NCBI RefSeq assembly: GCF_030056705.1
Contig: NZ_JASHIC010000004.1
Span: 267,364-331,363, forward strand
From: Flectobacillus longus
GTDB lineage: Bacteria > Bacteroidota > Bacteroidia > Cytophagales > Spirosomataceae
DNA length: 64,000 bases
Reading direction: 5' to 3'
The position numbers were made by a program, and so were the translations under genes. Positions 44,714-53,500 of this stretch are shown here, piece by piece (position 1 is the first letter of the stretch; each line of letters opens with the position of its first letter). The notes below the pieces were generated by a model. That model saw only the letters and a list, made by a program, of their open reading frames with translations, did not search any database and was not told the origin of the DNA.

Positions 44714-46051
44714 ATGAGTAAGCTTTGGCAAAAAGATAATACTTCTGTTAACGAGAAAATAGAAAAATTTACCGTAGGTCGCGACCCTGAGTTTGACCTA
44801 TTATTAGCCGAGTTCGATGTATTGGGCTCATTGGCGCATACTCGTATGCTCGAAAGTATCGGCTTACTCGAAGCCAACGAATTGGCTCAGGTACAATCTG
44901 AATTGAAAAATATTTATCAAGGTATCCAAAACGGTGAATTTGTTATCGAAGAGGGTATCGAGGATGTTCACTCGCAAGTAGAATTGATGCTTACACGTCA
45001 ATTGGGTGAAGCTGGGAAAAAAATCCACTCTGGTCGCTCACGTAACGACCAAGTTTTGGTAGACGTAAAGCTTTTTACAAGAGCACGTTTACAAGAATTG
45101 GCAGAATCAACTTTTCGCCTATTTGACTTATTAACTGAACTTAGTGAACGCTTCAAAAGTGTTTTGTTGCCAGGCTATACACACTTACAAATTGCGATGC
45201 CATCATCGTTTGGTTTGTGGTTCGGTGCTTATGCCGAAGGTTTGGTTGATGACATGGAAATGTTGCAAACAGCCTATCAATTAGCCAACAAAAACCCACT
45301 TGGTTCGGGTGCTGGATATGGGTCTTCTTTTCCCCTGAATCGTACCATGACAACGCAGTTGTTAGGTTTTAACCATTTGCATTACAACGTAGTATATGCT
45401 CAAATGTCAAGAGGAAAAACTGAACTATTTGCGGTAACTGCTATTGCTCAAATTGCCTCAACGCTATCTCGTTTGGCAATGGATATTTGTTTGTACAATT
45501 CTCAGAATTTTGGTTTTATCAAACTTCCTGACGAAATGACAACAGGTAGCTCAATTATGCCTCATAAGAAAAACCCTGATGTGGCAGAATTGCTTCGTGG
45601 AAAAACTAATAGGCTGAAAGGATTACCTAATGATATTATGCTCGTAATGAGTAACTTGCCTTCTGGATACCACCGTGAAATGCAGATTTTGAAAGAAGTA
45701 TTAATGCCTGCTTTCGACGAAATTTTGAGTTGCTTAGATATGACTCATTTTATGCTTTCAGGTATTCAAGTTAAAGAAGGTATCTTGGACGATTCAAAGT
45801 ATGATTTATTGTTTTCAGTAGAAAGAGTCAACGAATTGGTATTACAAGGTGTACCTTTTAGAGAAGCTTACAAAATTATCGGAAACGAAATCAACTCAGG
45901 AGAATACCACCCAAATCGTAATTTACAACATTCACACGAAGGAAGTATTGGTAACCTCTGTACAGCAGAAATTACAGCAATGATGGAAGAAGTAAAACAG
46001 AAATTTGGCTTTGAAAAAGTAGAAAAAGCCATAGCTGATTTGCTTGCTTAA
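44714..46051 (+). CDS. argH: Argininosuccinate lyase
   Basis: 445-residue lyase of the fumarase/aspartase superfamily, releasing arginine and fumarate. The superfamily signature GSSIMPHKKNPDVAELLRGK is complete; EDVHSQVELML, SGRSRNDQVLVDVKLF and PGYTHLQIAMPSSFG are typical ArgH blocks. Last gene of the arginine series. argG, argC, argD and argA-type genes are not in the window. Confidence 0.95.
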   Translation: MSKLWQKDNTSVNEKIEKFTVGRDPEFDLLLAEFDVLGSLAHTRMLESIGLLEANELAQVQSELKNIYQGIQNGEFVIEEGIEDVHSQVELMLTRQLGEAGKKIHSGRSRNDQVLVDVKLFTRARLQELAESTFRLFDLLTELSERFKSVLLPGYTHLQIAMPSSFGLWFGAYAEGLVDDMEMLQTAYQLANKNPLGSGAGYGSSFPLNRTMTTQLLGFNHLHYNVVYAQMSRGKTELFAVTAIAQIASTLSRLAMDICLYNSQNFGFIKLPDEMTTGSSIMPHKKNPDVAELLRGKTNRLKGLPNDIMLVMSNLPSGYHREMQILKEVLMPAFDEILSCLDMTHFMLSGIQVKEGILDDSKYDLLFSVERVNELVLQGVPFREAYKIIGNEINSGEYHPNRNLQHSHEGSIGNLCTAEITAMMEEVKQKFGFEKVEKAIADLLA

Positions 46052-46052
46052 G

Positions 46053-46245
46053 TTATTTAGTGATTTGTGATTGAGTGATTATTTTAAAGAAGTTAATAGT
46101 TAACAGTATATCAGTTATTGATATATACTACCAAAGTGAGTCAGAGATATATTATTAATTTAATACTTCCTTTTACTTACATTTCTATTGTTAATATACT
46201 TATTAAAATAATCACTCATTCGCTCAATCACAAATCACTAAATAA
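46053..46245. repeat. 193-base inverted-repeat element between argH and the YfhO gene, copy C6
   Basis: Left arm 46053-46087 (TTATTTAGTGATTTGTGATT GAGTGATT ATTTTAA) pairs with right arm 46203-46245. The right arm carries one additional octad (GAGCGAAT on the minus strand). The centre holds GTTAATAGTTAAC and TATATCAGTTATTGATATA pairings. The right arm runs into the last codons of the YfhO gene. Confidence 0.75.
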
Positions 46246-48697
46246 GTTTTCTTTGCTGTATCAAAAAGAAAACTAAACCTGCGAGATATAGCAACCACGC
46301 TACTAGGGCAACTTTTGTACCCATACTCACATAAGGCGCTTCATATTGAAGTACTACCTGATGGTTTCCTGCTGACAATGGGATGCCTATAAAACCAAAA
46401 CTTACTTGTTCGATTTTCTGCTCTTTTCCATCTACCAAAGCTTTCCAACCAATATCAAACGGAATACTCCAATACAATAATTGTGGCGTTTGCAACTTGA
46501 TGTTTCCTTCGATATGGTTATCCGAAAATTTAGTCATTATAAAAGGAGTTGCTTTTCTGGCAGCAATGGCATCGTTATACTCTACACCATTCAATGTGCT
46601 CGTTGTATCTGCTTGTTGATAGAGTGACAAGCCTAATTCTTTTCCTTTTTCTTGACTCAAAACACAGGCGTGCAATAATACTTTTTGTCTAGCAAATGGC
46701 GAAAGTTGTTCAAATGTCTTTTCATCTGCAAATTGGTTATAAGTATATGCCAAAGGCAAGGCATTATTGTTTTTTAATATCTTCACCTCTCCCACCGTAT
46801 CAATTGGGGTAAAACCCTGTGGACGCAAATCCATGGTTGGGTTTTTAATCAGGACATATTTCACAGCATTTACACTTTCGAGTAAGGTATTTCCTCCTAG
46901 ACCATTTACCCATCGTGTACTAAATTCGTCCCCTTTTTTGACTAAGCCCATACCTAACAAAAAGCGGACATAATTAACTTGGTTGAACGAAGAATAACAC
47001 GAAGTCCCATAGTAATCTTGTAGTTTGGCATCATTGAGCCCAGCAAAAATCGCAGGACTTGAAGCATAATCTTTATCGATTCGATAAAAGCTTGTATCCG
47101 ATTTTTTGAGGCGAGCTACTGCTTCGTTGGTGGCATCTTCAAATAATGAGCTTTTGTCTTTGTACTCCGAAACAGATGCTGTACTGCGACGATTGAGTGC
47201 GGGATTATCCAAAAATAGTATCTCTCCAATAACCAATACAAGGGCTCCAATTTGAGCAATATTTTTTAACGAAGAACGACTCAATAAATACAAAATACCA
47301 GCCTGTAAAATCACAAAAAAGCTCACCAAAGTGCGTAAACGGCTATTGATATTTTCTTTCGGAATTTCATAAGGTGCATACAATACAAAAAGTAGAACAA
47401 ACAAAGTAGCTCCTAAAACTACAAGGTTGATTTCTGACTTTTGTACAATTTGAGAAATTCCTTGATATGCCAAAAACAATAAGAATATTACGATAAAAAA
47501 GCCTACTGTTCGATAATAATCGCCCGAAAACAACCAGAAAGCATATCGAAAATAGGGAAAAGTCAGTATCAGAAAACAAGCGAAGGTGATAGCACCATAA
47601 ATAATTGTCTGTCGGCGATTGGCCAAGGCAAATGCCTGCGGTGCAGCCACCAACGTTAAGATGCCACAGTATAAAACAGGTGCCTCCATATAGTTTTGCC
47701 ATCCTCGATAATCTGAACCTGTTCCTAAAAGGTCATTTGAGAAAAAGCGTAGGAAAGCCGAAGCTGTCTGTACACCATCCGACATATCGAATGGTGAAGC
47801 CGCTGAAAGGGTATCAAAGTAAGATACGCCTCCAGCCACACGTGGACTTTCGATAATTTGATAAATATTACTTGGTAAAATAAAACCAGCCAAAGCCAAA
47901 CCCAAAATACCGAATCCTATCAAACTGAGCAGTTGCCACAACAGTTGAGATACAGGCTTTGAAGCATCTTCAAAATGACGCACCAAAGCATATATCAAAA
48001 TCAATACTCCGTACAAGTACAAATAAAAAGGCTGATGAATAGCAATCAGGGCGATACTCGACGGGAAAAAATACCATTTACTTTTCCCTATCCATTGTTC
48101 CAGGGCAAAAAGTAAGAACGCAGCTTGATATACTTCGGTAGGATATTTGTTTAAATCCCACGTACTACAAACAATCAAATAGCCACAAAAAGCATAGCTC
48201 AAAGCCCCTATTATTGAGGCAAACTTATGTAAATGAAGGCTTTGTAAAAAGGCATAAAAGAACGTAGCTGCTAAAAAAATCTCTATCACTACCACCAATA
48301 CTAAACTACCAGCAATGTTTTCTTTTCCAAATAAAAACAAGACACTGGTTGCAATTGGGTCTAGCCAAAATGGATTGATATTTTGCCCCATTCCTGCCTT
48401 AAATGACCATGCAGGAACACCCTCCGCCTTAATATAATCGGCATAATGCATCAAGTTGGTGTAAATGATATTGATAGAATCGGCACCGAGATCGAGAAAA
48501 AGGAAATACTTTTTGTGAAAAAGATAGTCTTTAAACAAGAGAACCGAAATCAGAAGCACACAGCCCCATAATAAGCCAAACCCTTGCAAGTCAGAAATTT
48601 TATCAAAAATTGAAATGACTTCAGACCTAATTTTAGGGGCTTCTTTAGGCTCGGAGACGGGTTGAATTTTGGTTTTAGAAGTTTTAGGTTTTGCCAT
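46238..48697 (-). CDS. YfhO family multi-pass membrane protein
   Basis: 819 residues: a cytoplasmic start, roughly twelve membrane segments, and a long extracytoplasmic C-terminal part with a beta domain (LLYWSIPFDIGWKALVDGKE, GIPLSAGNHQVVLQYEAP) closed by a final membrane helix. This is the YfhO (PF09586-type) architecture, a GT-C-like fold found in lipoteichoic-acid or polysaccharide glycosylation in Firmicutes. Function in Bacteroidota is not known. Single gene. Confidence 0.88.
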   Translation of the reverse strand: MAKPKTSKTKIQPVSEPKEAPKIRSEVISIFDKISDLQGFGLLWGCVLLISVLLFKDYLFHKKYFLFLDLGADSINIIYTNLMHYADYIKAEGVPAWSFKAGMGQNINPFWLDPIATSVLFLFGKENIAGSLVLVVVIEIFLAATFFYAFLQSLHLHKFASIIGALSYAFCGYLIVCSTWDLNKYPTEVYQAAFLLFALEQWIGKSKWYFFPSSIALIAIHQPFYLYLYGVLILIYALVRHFEDASKPVSQLLWQLLSLIGFGILGLALAGFILPSNIYQIIESPRVAGGVSYFDTLSAASPFDMSDGVQTASAFLRFFSNDLLGTGSDYRGWQNYMEAPVLYCGILTLVAAPQAFALANRRQTIIYGAITFACFLILTFPYFRYAFWLFSGDYYRTVGFFIVIFLLFLAYQGISQIVQKSEINLVVLGATLFVLLFVLYAPYEIPKENINSRLRTLVSFFVILQAGILYLLSRSSLKNIAQIGALVLVIGEILFLDNPALNRRSTASVSEYKDKSSLFEDATNEAVARLKKSDTSFYRIDKDYASSPAIFAGLNDAKLQDYYGTSCYSSFNQVNYVRFLLGMGLVKKGDEFSTRWVNGLGGNTLLESVNAVKYVLIKNPTMDLRPQGFTPIDTVGEVKILKNNNALPLAYTYNQFADEKTFEQLSPFARQKVLLHACVLSQEKGKELGLSLYQQADTTSTLNGVEYNDAIAARKATPFIMTKFSDNHIEGNIKLQTPQLLYWSIPFDIGWKALVDGKEQKIEQVSFGFIGIPLSAGNHQVVLQYEAPYVSMGTKVALVAWLLYLAGLVFFLIQQRKLI

Positions 48698-49007
48698 CAG
48701 CGGATTGAAAATAAATGAGTTGGAATTGAAATATTGGTTACAGCATAGTGTGAAAAGTATTACTCATAAACCAGAAATACTTGCGCCAAATTTATGCCAA
48801 AGTAAGAATAATTGACCCTTTTTTCAGTATTTTGCGTTGTAGAGTTAGCTTGAGGCGAAATAGGAAGAGAATTAGAATTTAGTAGGTAGGAAATTAAATA
48901 GCCTCAAAATCGTTTTTATAGTACATCTTAAAAACAGATGTTTCAATCAATCTGTAAGCATTGTACCCAAAGCATCCTAATACATCAAAGAAATTGCCCA
49001 TACAAAA
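48698..49007. other. Intergenic gap of 310 bases
   Basis: Upstream region of the YfhO gene; TAAATTTG on the minus strand (48794-48787) is a possible -7 box. Nothing else recognised. Confidence 0.35.
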
Positions 49008-49148
49008 ATGAATCAATCACCTCAAAATCCTAATAAATTTCAATCTTGGCTCAAAAAATTGGGCTTGGCAGGCTTTCTTTTTTTTCTCATCAAAGGGCTT
49101 CTTTGGTTGATCATTCCTTACTTGATAGCAAAGGGATTTTTTAAATAA
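49008..49148 (+). CDS. 46-residue single-span membrane peptide
   Basis: Starts MNQSPQNPNKFQSWLKKLG, continues LAGFLFFLIKGLLWLIIPYL and ends IAKGFFK. A polar, basic N-terminus, one 20-odd residue hydrophobic helix containing a central lysine, and a basic end make it a clean small membrane protein. Very similar short peptides (a WLKK.G.AGFLFFLIKGLLWL pattern) are widespread in Bacteroidota and often misannotated, as far as I recall. No partner is obvious. Confidence 0.7.
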   Translation: MNQSPQNPNKFQSWLKKLGLAGFLFFLIKGLLWLIIPYLIAKGFFK

Positions 49149-49160
49149 GGTGAGTTATGT

Positions 49161-49275
49161 GCAATAGGCTTTAGGCCTTAAGCTGTATGCTAAAGAATGG
49201 GCTTTCGGTAAAAGCATATCTGTAGTTACTAAAAAACATGTTAAAACTCTTTGCCTTTTGCCTAGTGCCTAAAGC
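49161..49275 (+). repeat. Heptad-array interspersed repeat, copy A5
   Basis: GCAATAGGCTTTAGGCC, GGGCTTTCGGTAAAAGCATA, TGTAGTTACTAAAAAACATG, CTCTT, heptads TGCCTTT, TGCCTAG, TGCCTAA, AGC. It combines the left end of copies A1/A6 with the body of A2/A4. A further fragment (GTGCTTTCGGCTTGTAGG) is near 49323. Confidence 0.7.
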
Positions 49276-49404
49276 ACAGAGTCAAATCATTTCTTACAAA
49301 CTTGTCAATACGTTTTTACCTTGTGCTTTCGGCTTGTAGGTACTAAAAATATACATATGATTCATCCCGAATGTCGGGATTAGGATGAGTCTCCCATTTT
49401 TATC

Positions 49405-49442
49405 AAAAAAGCGGTCGGAAAACAATTTCCGACCGCTTTTTT
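49405..49442. terminator. Bidirectional intrinsic terminator upstream of the GH43 3' end
   Basis: AAAAAAGCGGTCGGAAA / TTTCCGACCGCTTTTTT with a four-base loop, T-runs on both strands. Lies in the 49149-49539 gap between the convergent small peptide and GH43 genes. Confidence 0.88.
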
Positions 49443-49454
49443 GATACTATTCTG

Positions 49455-49483
49455 CTAAAGACGCAAAGCATTGCGTCTCTACA
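49455..49483. repeat. GACGCAA...TTGCGTC palindrome, copy D2
   Basis: AGACGCAA AGCA TTGCGTCT, then CTAC; same core as 22500-22537. Confidence 0.65.
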
Positions 49484-49539
49484 ATTAAACTAATCACGCA
49501 ATTAGCGATGACTCATAGCCTAAGCCCTATCGTGTATTT

Positions 49540-50457
49540 TTATTTTTTCTCGTAAACCTCTACAGGTAAGATGTTGCCTTCTGCATCAAATCTCATTGGC
49601 GAAATACAAGTTTCTCTGTTATATCCATTTCCGTTAGGAATGATAAAACGGTGATAAACAATGTACCATTCGTCTTTGCCTGGTACTTGTACTACCGAGT
49701 GATGACCAGCGCCTTTTACCTCATCATGCCCTTTTAGAATTGGATTATTTTGAGCTTTCACAAATGGTCCCATTGGTGAATCCGAAACACCATAAGCTAC
49801 CGAATAACGTGGATCACGGGTGTCGTATTCTGACCACATCAAGTAGTATTTTCCTTTTCGTTTAATCAAAAAAGAACCTTCGTTATAACCTTCAGGCTTG
49901 TAAGAAACGATTGATGCTTCATTAATCGAAATCATATCTGGATTCAACTTGGCGATATAACATCTCCCCTGTCCAAAATAGATATAGGCTTGTCCATCGT
50001 CATCTACAAAGACCATTGGGTCAATAATCTGCGCTTGGTATTGTCCTTTTGCAATCAAAGGTTTGCCCAAAGCATCCTTGAAAGGTCCTGTTGGCTTGTC
50101 AGACACCGCTACACCGATGTTGGTATCTGCCGAAAAATAAAAGTAGTATTTATTGTTTTTGAAAGCAATTGCGGGTGCCCAAGCACGTTTTTGTGCCCAA
50201 GTAAGGTCTTTTTTGAAGTCAAGAATTGTTCCTTCTTTTTTCCATTTCTTCATATCTTTTGAAGACCATACCGTAAAATAGTCAGATGACCAGCCTTCAA
50301 ATCCATCGGTAGTTGGATAGATATAATATTTACCATTAAAAACTGCTACGTGAGGGTCGGCAAAAGCGCCAGGCAATGCAGGTGAAGGAGCTTTTTGTTG
50401 AGCAAATATTGGACTCATGCCACAACAAGTCAACAAAGTAAATAGGATTTTTTTCAT
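49540..50457 (-). CDS. GH43 family glycosidase, secreted
   Basis: 305 residues from the ATG at 50457 (MKKILFTLLTCCGMSPIFAQ, a clear signal peptide); an upstream ATG at 50637 would bury that signal 60 residues inside. Five-bladed propeller glycosidase with the catalytic residues D34 in AFADPHVAVF (base), D146 in IIDPMVFVDDDG (pKa modulator) and E193 in NEGSFLIKRKG (acid). Likely an arabinofuranosidase or xylosidase; specificity is not readable. Followed by nagB-type gene upstream on the same strand, 301 bases apart. Confidence 0.92.
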   Translation of the reverse strand: MKKILFTLLTCCGMSPIFAQQKAPSPALPGAFADPHVAVFNGKYYIYPTTDGFEGWSSDYFTVWSSKDMKKWKKEGTILDFKKDLTWAQKRAWAPAIAFKNNKYYFYFSADTNIGVAVSDKPTGPFKDALGKPLIAKGQYQAQIIDPMVFVDDDGQAYIYFGQGRCYIAKLNPDMISINEASIVSYKPEGYNEGSFLIKRKGKYYLMWSEYDTRDPRYSVAYGVSDSPMGPFVKAQNNPILKGHDEVKGAGHHSVVQVPGKDEWYIVYHRFIIPNGNGYNRETCISPMRFDAEGNILPVEVYEKK

Positions 50458-50726
50458 GGGGATAAAAATAGAATTGATAATTTCTGAAAATTGGTGAATA
50501 AACACGCTAAGAACAAGAGCTTTTTTAAATTCAGATATACTCAGATGAGTCATTGATTTTTCGTTCCTATTAAAAACAAAGTAGCCGTCAAACAAAGTTC
50601 GACGGCTAAATTCACAGGCGCAAGGCCTGATAATCAAACACTATAATCAATTCCTTTTTCCAAATTCGGATGCTCAATAAAGTCACTCTTTTCTAGCAAC
50701 TCTCTTTTGCACCCTCAATAACTTAT

Positions 50727-50752
50727 AAAGCTTGGCGCTAACGCCAAGCTTT
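50727..50752 (-). terminator. Hairpin after the NagB-LmbE gene
   Basis: AAAGCTTGGCG / CGCCAAGCTTT with a four-base loop seven bases past the stop. A second hairpin TAGCCGTC / GACGGCTA lies at 50581-50607. T-run weak on the minus strand. Confidence 0.55.
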
Positions 50753-50758
50753 TTCTAA

Positions 50759-52660
50759 TTAGAATTTCCAACGTACAAAAGCTTCCATTGCTTCATATTC
50801 TGCTAGACCTAACTTGTTGTACAACTCTGCTGTACTCGAGTTACGATCTTCGGCTCTTTGCCAGAATTCGCGTGAGTCTGTTCCTTGGAACGGCACACCA
50901 TCTTTTTGTGATTGGTGTTTGAAGATACCATAACGTTTCTTCAATACTTGGTCTGGTGACATTGGAACCGCCATTTCGATTTGGTCGATATCCCATTCTT
51001 GCCAAGCGCCTTTGTATAACCATACCCAACAGCTATTCATGTATTCGCGGTGTTTCAAACGTGTTACAGCGTCCATGATGGCATCCAAACATACTTTGTG
51101 AGTACCATGTGGGTCAGCCAAGTCACCTGCTGCATAAATTTGATGAGGCTTAACTTCTTCAATCAAATCCATTACGATTTGAACGTCAGCTTCACCAATT
51201 GGGTTTTTCTGCACTTTACCTGTTTCGTAGAATGGCATATCCAAGAAATGTACATTCTCTTTTGGAATACCTACATAACGACAAGTATTTTTAGCTTCTC
51301 CTCTACGAATCAACCCTTTGATGTAACGAACCTCCGAAGTATCTACTTCCGAATCTTTCTTGTTTTTCAAGAATTTCACCGCTTCACGATAGATACGATT
51401 TGCTTTTGGATTGTTTGCTTCAAATTTCTCGTTAAAGTCAACCACAAATTCCGCAAAACGAAGCGCCTCGTCATCTGCCACTGCAATATTACCCGAAGTT
51501 TGGTACGCTACGTGCACATCGTGACCTTGGTCATGCAAACGTTGGAAGGTACCACCCATTGAGATGATATCGTCGTCTGGGTGTGGAGAGAAAATAATCA
51601 CACGTTTCTTAGCTGGGTAAGCACGCTCAGGACGGTTAGAGTCGTCGGCGTTTGGCTTACCACCTGGCCAACCTGTGATAGTATGTTGTAAATAGTTGAA
51701 AACTTCGATGTTAATATCATAAGCCTGACCATACAATGCTAACAAATCAGATAAACCATTTTCGTTATAGTCTGAGTTTGTCAACTTCAATACTGGTTTG
51801 CCTACTTGTAAAGCCAAGTGAGTCACGGCTTTTTTCACCATTGGACGATCCCATGTTACGGCATCCACCATCCATGGAGTACGGATACGAGTCAATTGAG
51901 AAGCGGCCGAATTATCCAATACGAAAGCTGCATTAGTATGGTGCTGTAAGTAAGAAGCTGGTACATCAGCAGATACTGAACCTTCTACTGCACGAGCTAC
52001 GTTTTCGGCTTTGTGCTCACCCCATGCCAACAAAATTACGCGTTTCGCTTCCATAATTTTGTTGATACCCATGGTAATGGCTTTTTTCGAAACCTTTGCC
52101 AAACCACCAAAATCACCAGCAGCATCGATACGAGTAGTAAGGTCGAGTGTCATCAAACGAGTTTTTGAATTTACCAATGACCCTGGCTCGTTGAAACCAA
52201 TGTGACCGTTACGACCAATACCCAACAACTGAAAATCCAAACCACCATAGCGCTCGATTTGCTCTTCGTAGTCACGACAAAAATCTGCTACCTTTTCTAA
52301 TGGCAATGTACCATCAGGTAAGTGCCAGTTGCCTGACGGAATATCCACATGGTCAAACAATTGCTCGCGCATGAAGCGTACATAACTTTGTACTGCATCA
52401 GGCTCCATTGGGTAGTATTCATCAAGGTTATATGTCACTACATTTTGGAAGCTCAAACCCTCCTCTTTGTGCATACGAATTAATTCTTTATACACTTTTT
52501 TAGGAGACGATCCAGTGGCTAAACCTAACACAGCAGGTTTGCCTTCACCAGCTTTTTGGCGGATGATGGAAGCAATTTCTAACGCTACTGAGCGAGAAGC
52601 TTCGTCTGAGTTTGCGTAAATTTTTGTAGGGATACGTTCGTAGCTGATGGCCTGTTCCAT
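50759..52660 (-). CDS. nagB: NagB-like GlcN6P deaminase fused to a PIG-L/LmbE deacetylase domain
   Basis: 633-residue fusion. Residues ~10-270 are the glucosamine-6-phosphate deaminase/isomerase fold (VLGLATGSSPKKVYKELIRM, TYNLDEYYPM, LGIGRNGHIGFNEPGS, ITMGINKIMEAKRVILLAWG). From about 355 a PIG-L/LmbE zinc deacetylase fold follows (VIIFSPHPDDDIISMGG, later DPHGTHKVCLDAIMD). Both sets of active-site residues look intact, so it may deacetylate an N-acetyl sugar phosphate and deaminate the product, or the second domain may serve another N-acetyl sugar. Bacteroides thetaiotaomicron has a protein of the same architecture. Confidence 0.92.
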   Translation of the reverse strand: MEQAISYERIPTKIYANSDEASRSVALEIASIIRQKAGEGKPAVLGLATGSSPKKVYKELIRMHKEEGLSFQNVVTYNLDEYYPMEPDAVQSYVRFMREQLFDHVDIPSGNWHLPDGTLPLEKVADFCRDYEEQIERYGGLDFQLLGIGRNGHIGFNEPGSLVNSKTRLMTLDLTTRIDAAGDFGGLAKVSKKAITMGINKIMEAKRVILLAWGEHKAENVARAVEGSVSADVPASYLQHHTNAAFVLDNSAASQLTRIRTPWMVDAVTWDRPMVKKAVTHLALQVGKPVLKLTNSDYNENGLSDLLALYGQAYDINIEVFNYLQHTITGWPGGKPNADDSNRPERAYPAKKRVIIFSPHPDDDIISMGGTFQRLHDQGHDVHVAYQTSGNIAVADDEALRFAEFVVDFNEKFEANNPKANRIYREAVKFLKNKKDSEVDTSEVRYIKGLIRRGEAKNTCRYVGIPKENVHFLDMPFYETGKVQKNPIGEADVQIVMDLIEEVKPHQIYAAGDLADPHGTHKVCLDAIMDAVTRLKHREYMNSCWVWLYKGAWQEWDIDQIEMAVPMSPDQVLKKRYGIFKHQSQKDGVPFQGTDSREFWQRAEDRNSSTAELYNKLGLAEYEAMEAFVRWKF

Positions 52661-52742
52661 AGTTGTTTATGCTGCACGACTTGATGCCGTGGTTGGTTTT
52701 CGTACTTAAATATTTTTATATGAAAATTGGGAATAGTTCTTC

Positions 52743-52949
52743 TTAATCTTTTTTGCTTACTACAATTAGCTCCAGTCCTAATACACCAAGTACCTTGTCG
52801 AGGGTCTTAAGCGATGGGTTGGCTTTGCCAAGTTCAATTGAATGAATTGTCTTGATAGCAACATCGCTCTTATCGCTCAGCACTTCTTGACTGTAGGAAA
52901 GTTCATTGCGTCTTTCTCTGATTATGTGGCCTAATTGTTCGAAGTTCAT
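52743..52949 (-). CDS. XRE/HipB-like helix-turn-helix protein
   Basis: 68 residues, essentially one Cro/C1 helix-turn-helix domain: FEQLGHIIRERRNELSYSQE, VLSDKSDVAIKTIHSIELGK, ANPSLKTLDKVLGVLGLELI. This is the length and style of HipB antitoxins, but no HipA toxin gene follows or precedes. It is 82 bases upstream of the NagB-LmbE gene on the same strand, so it may regulate it. Confidence 0.85.
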   Translation of the reverse strand: MNFEQLGHIIRERRNELSYSQEVLSDKSDVAIKTIHSIELGKANPSLKTLDKVLGVLGLELIVVSKKD

Positions 52950-53500
52950 ATTACTTGATAATATATTACTTATTTCATGACAAATATAGAAACAAAATAT
53001 TAAATAAAAAATTTTAATAAGTATTATATTGCCGAATCATTAAAATTTTTAAAATATTTTTCATAAAACCCTCAAATATCTCTCTAAAAGACACTTTACT
53101 CCTTATTTAATCAGTAATATTTTTCTAGTGATTTTTTAAAAATACGATTTTTATGTGCTCGTATTTTAAGCCTGTTATTTTAAAAAATAAAAATCGGCAA
53201 TATTTTACCTATAAAATTATTTCAATATTATGTTTTCGGAAAATAAATATATAAATACGGTTTCCATAGGGGCATTGTGTTTTTAGCTTGTCAAAAATAA
53301 AGAAGGGTTGAAAATTATTATTTGAAAAAAAATTCGAAAAGAGAAAACAAAATTACTTTTTGGTAGTTATTCTATCACAATCAATACATTTTAGTATAAT
53401 TTTGAACCATAAATCACACTTTCATTGAATTGAACATAAAAACTTTTGTCCGTTCTTTATGTTACTTTCTTTACACAATCAATCACTTAAACACTTATCC
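52950..53500. other. AT-rich intergenic gap of 551 bases
   Basis: Between divergent XRE and TonB receptor 2 genes. Notably rich in A/T runs; no repeat family member, hairpin or gene recognised. Confidence 0.4.

Noticed and set aside
46053..46245. CRISPR array
   Set aside because: The octad and heptad arrays are short, degenerate and without unique spacers; no cas genes are in the window.
50458..50637. 60-residue N-terminal extension of the GH43 protein
   Set aside because: Would place the signal peptide internally; the ATG at 50457 gives a normal secreted protein.
52660..52949. HipA-HipB toxin-antitoxin module
   Set aside because: Only the HipB-like helix-turn-helix protein is present; no HipA-like frame on either side.
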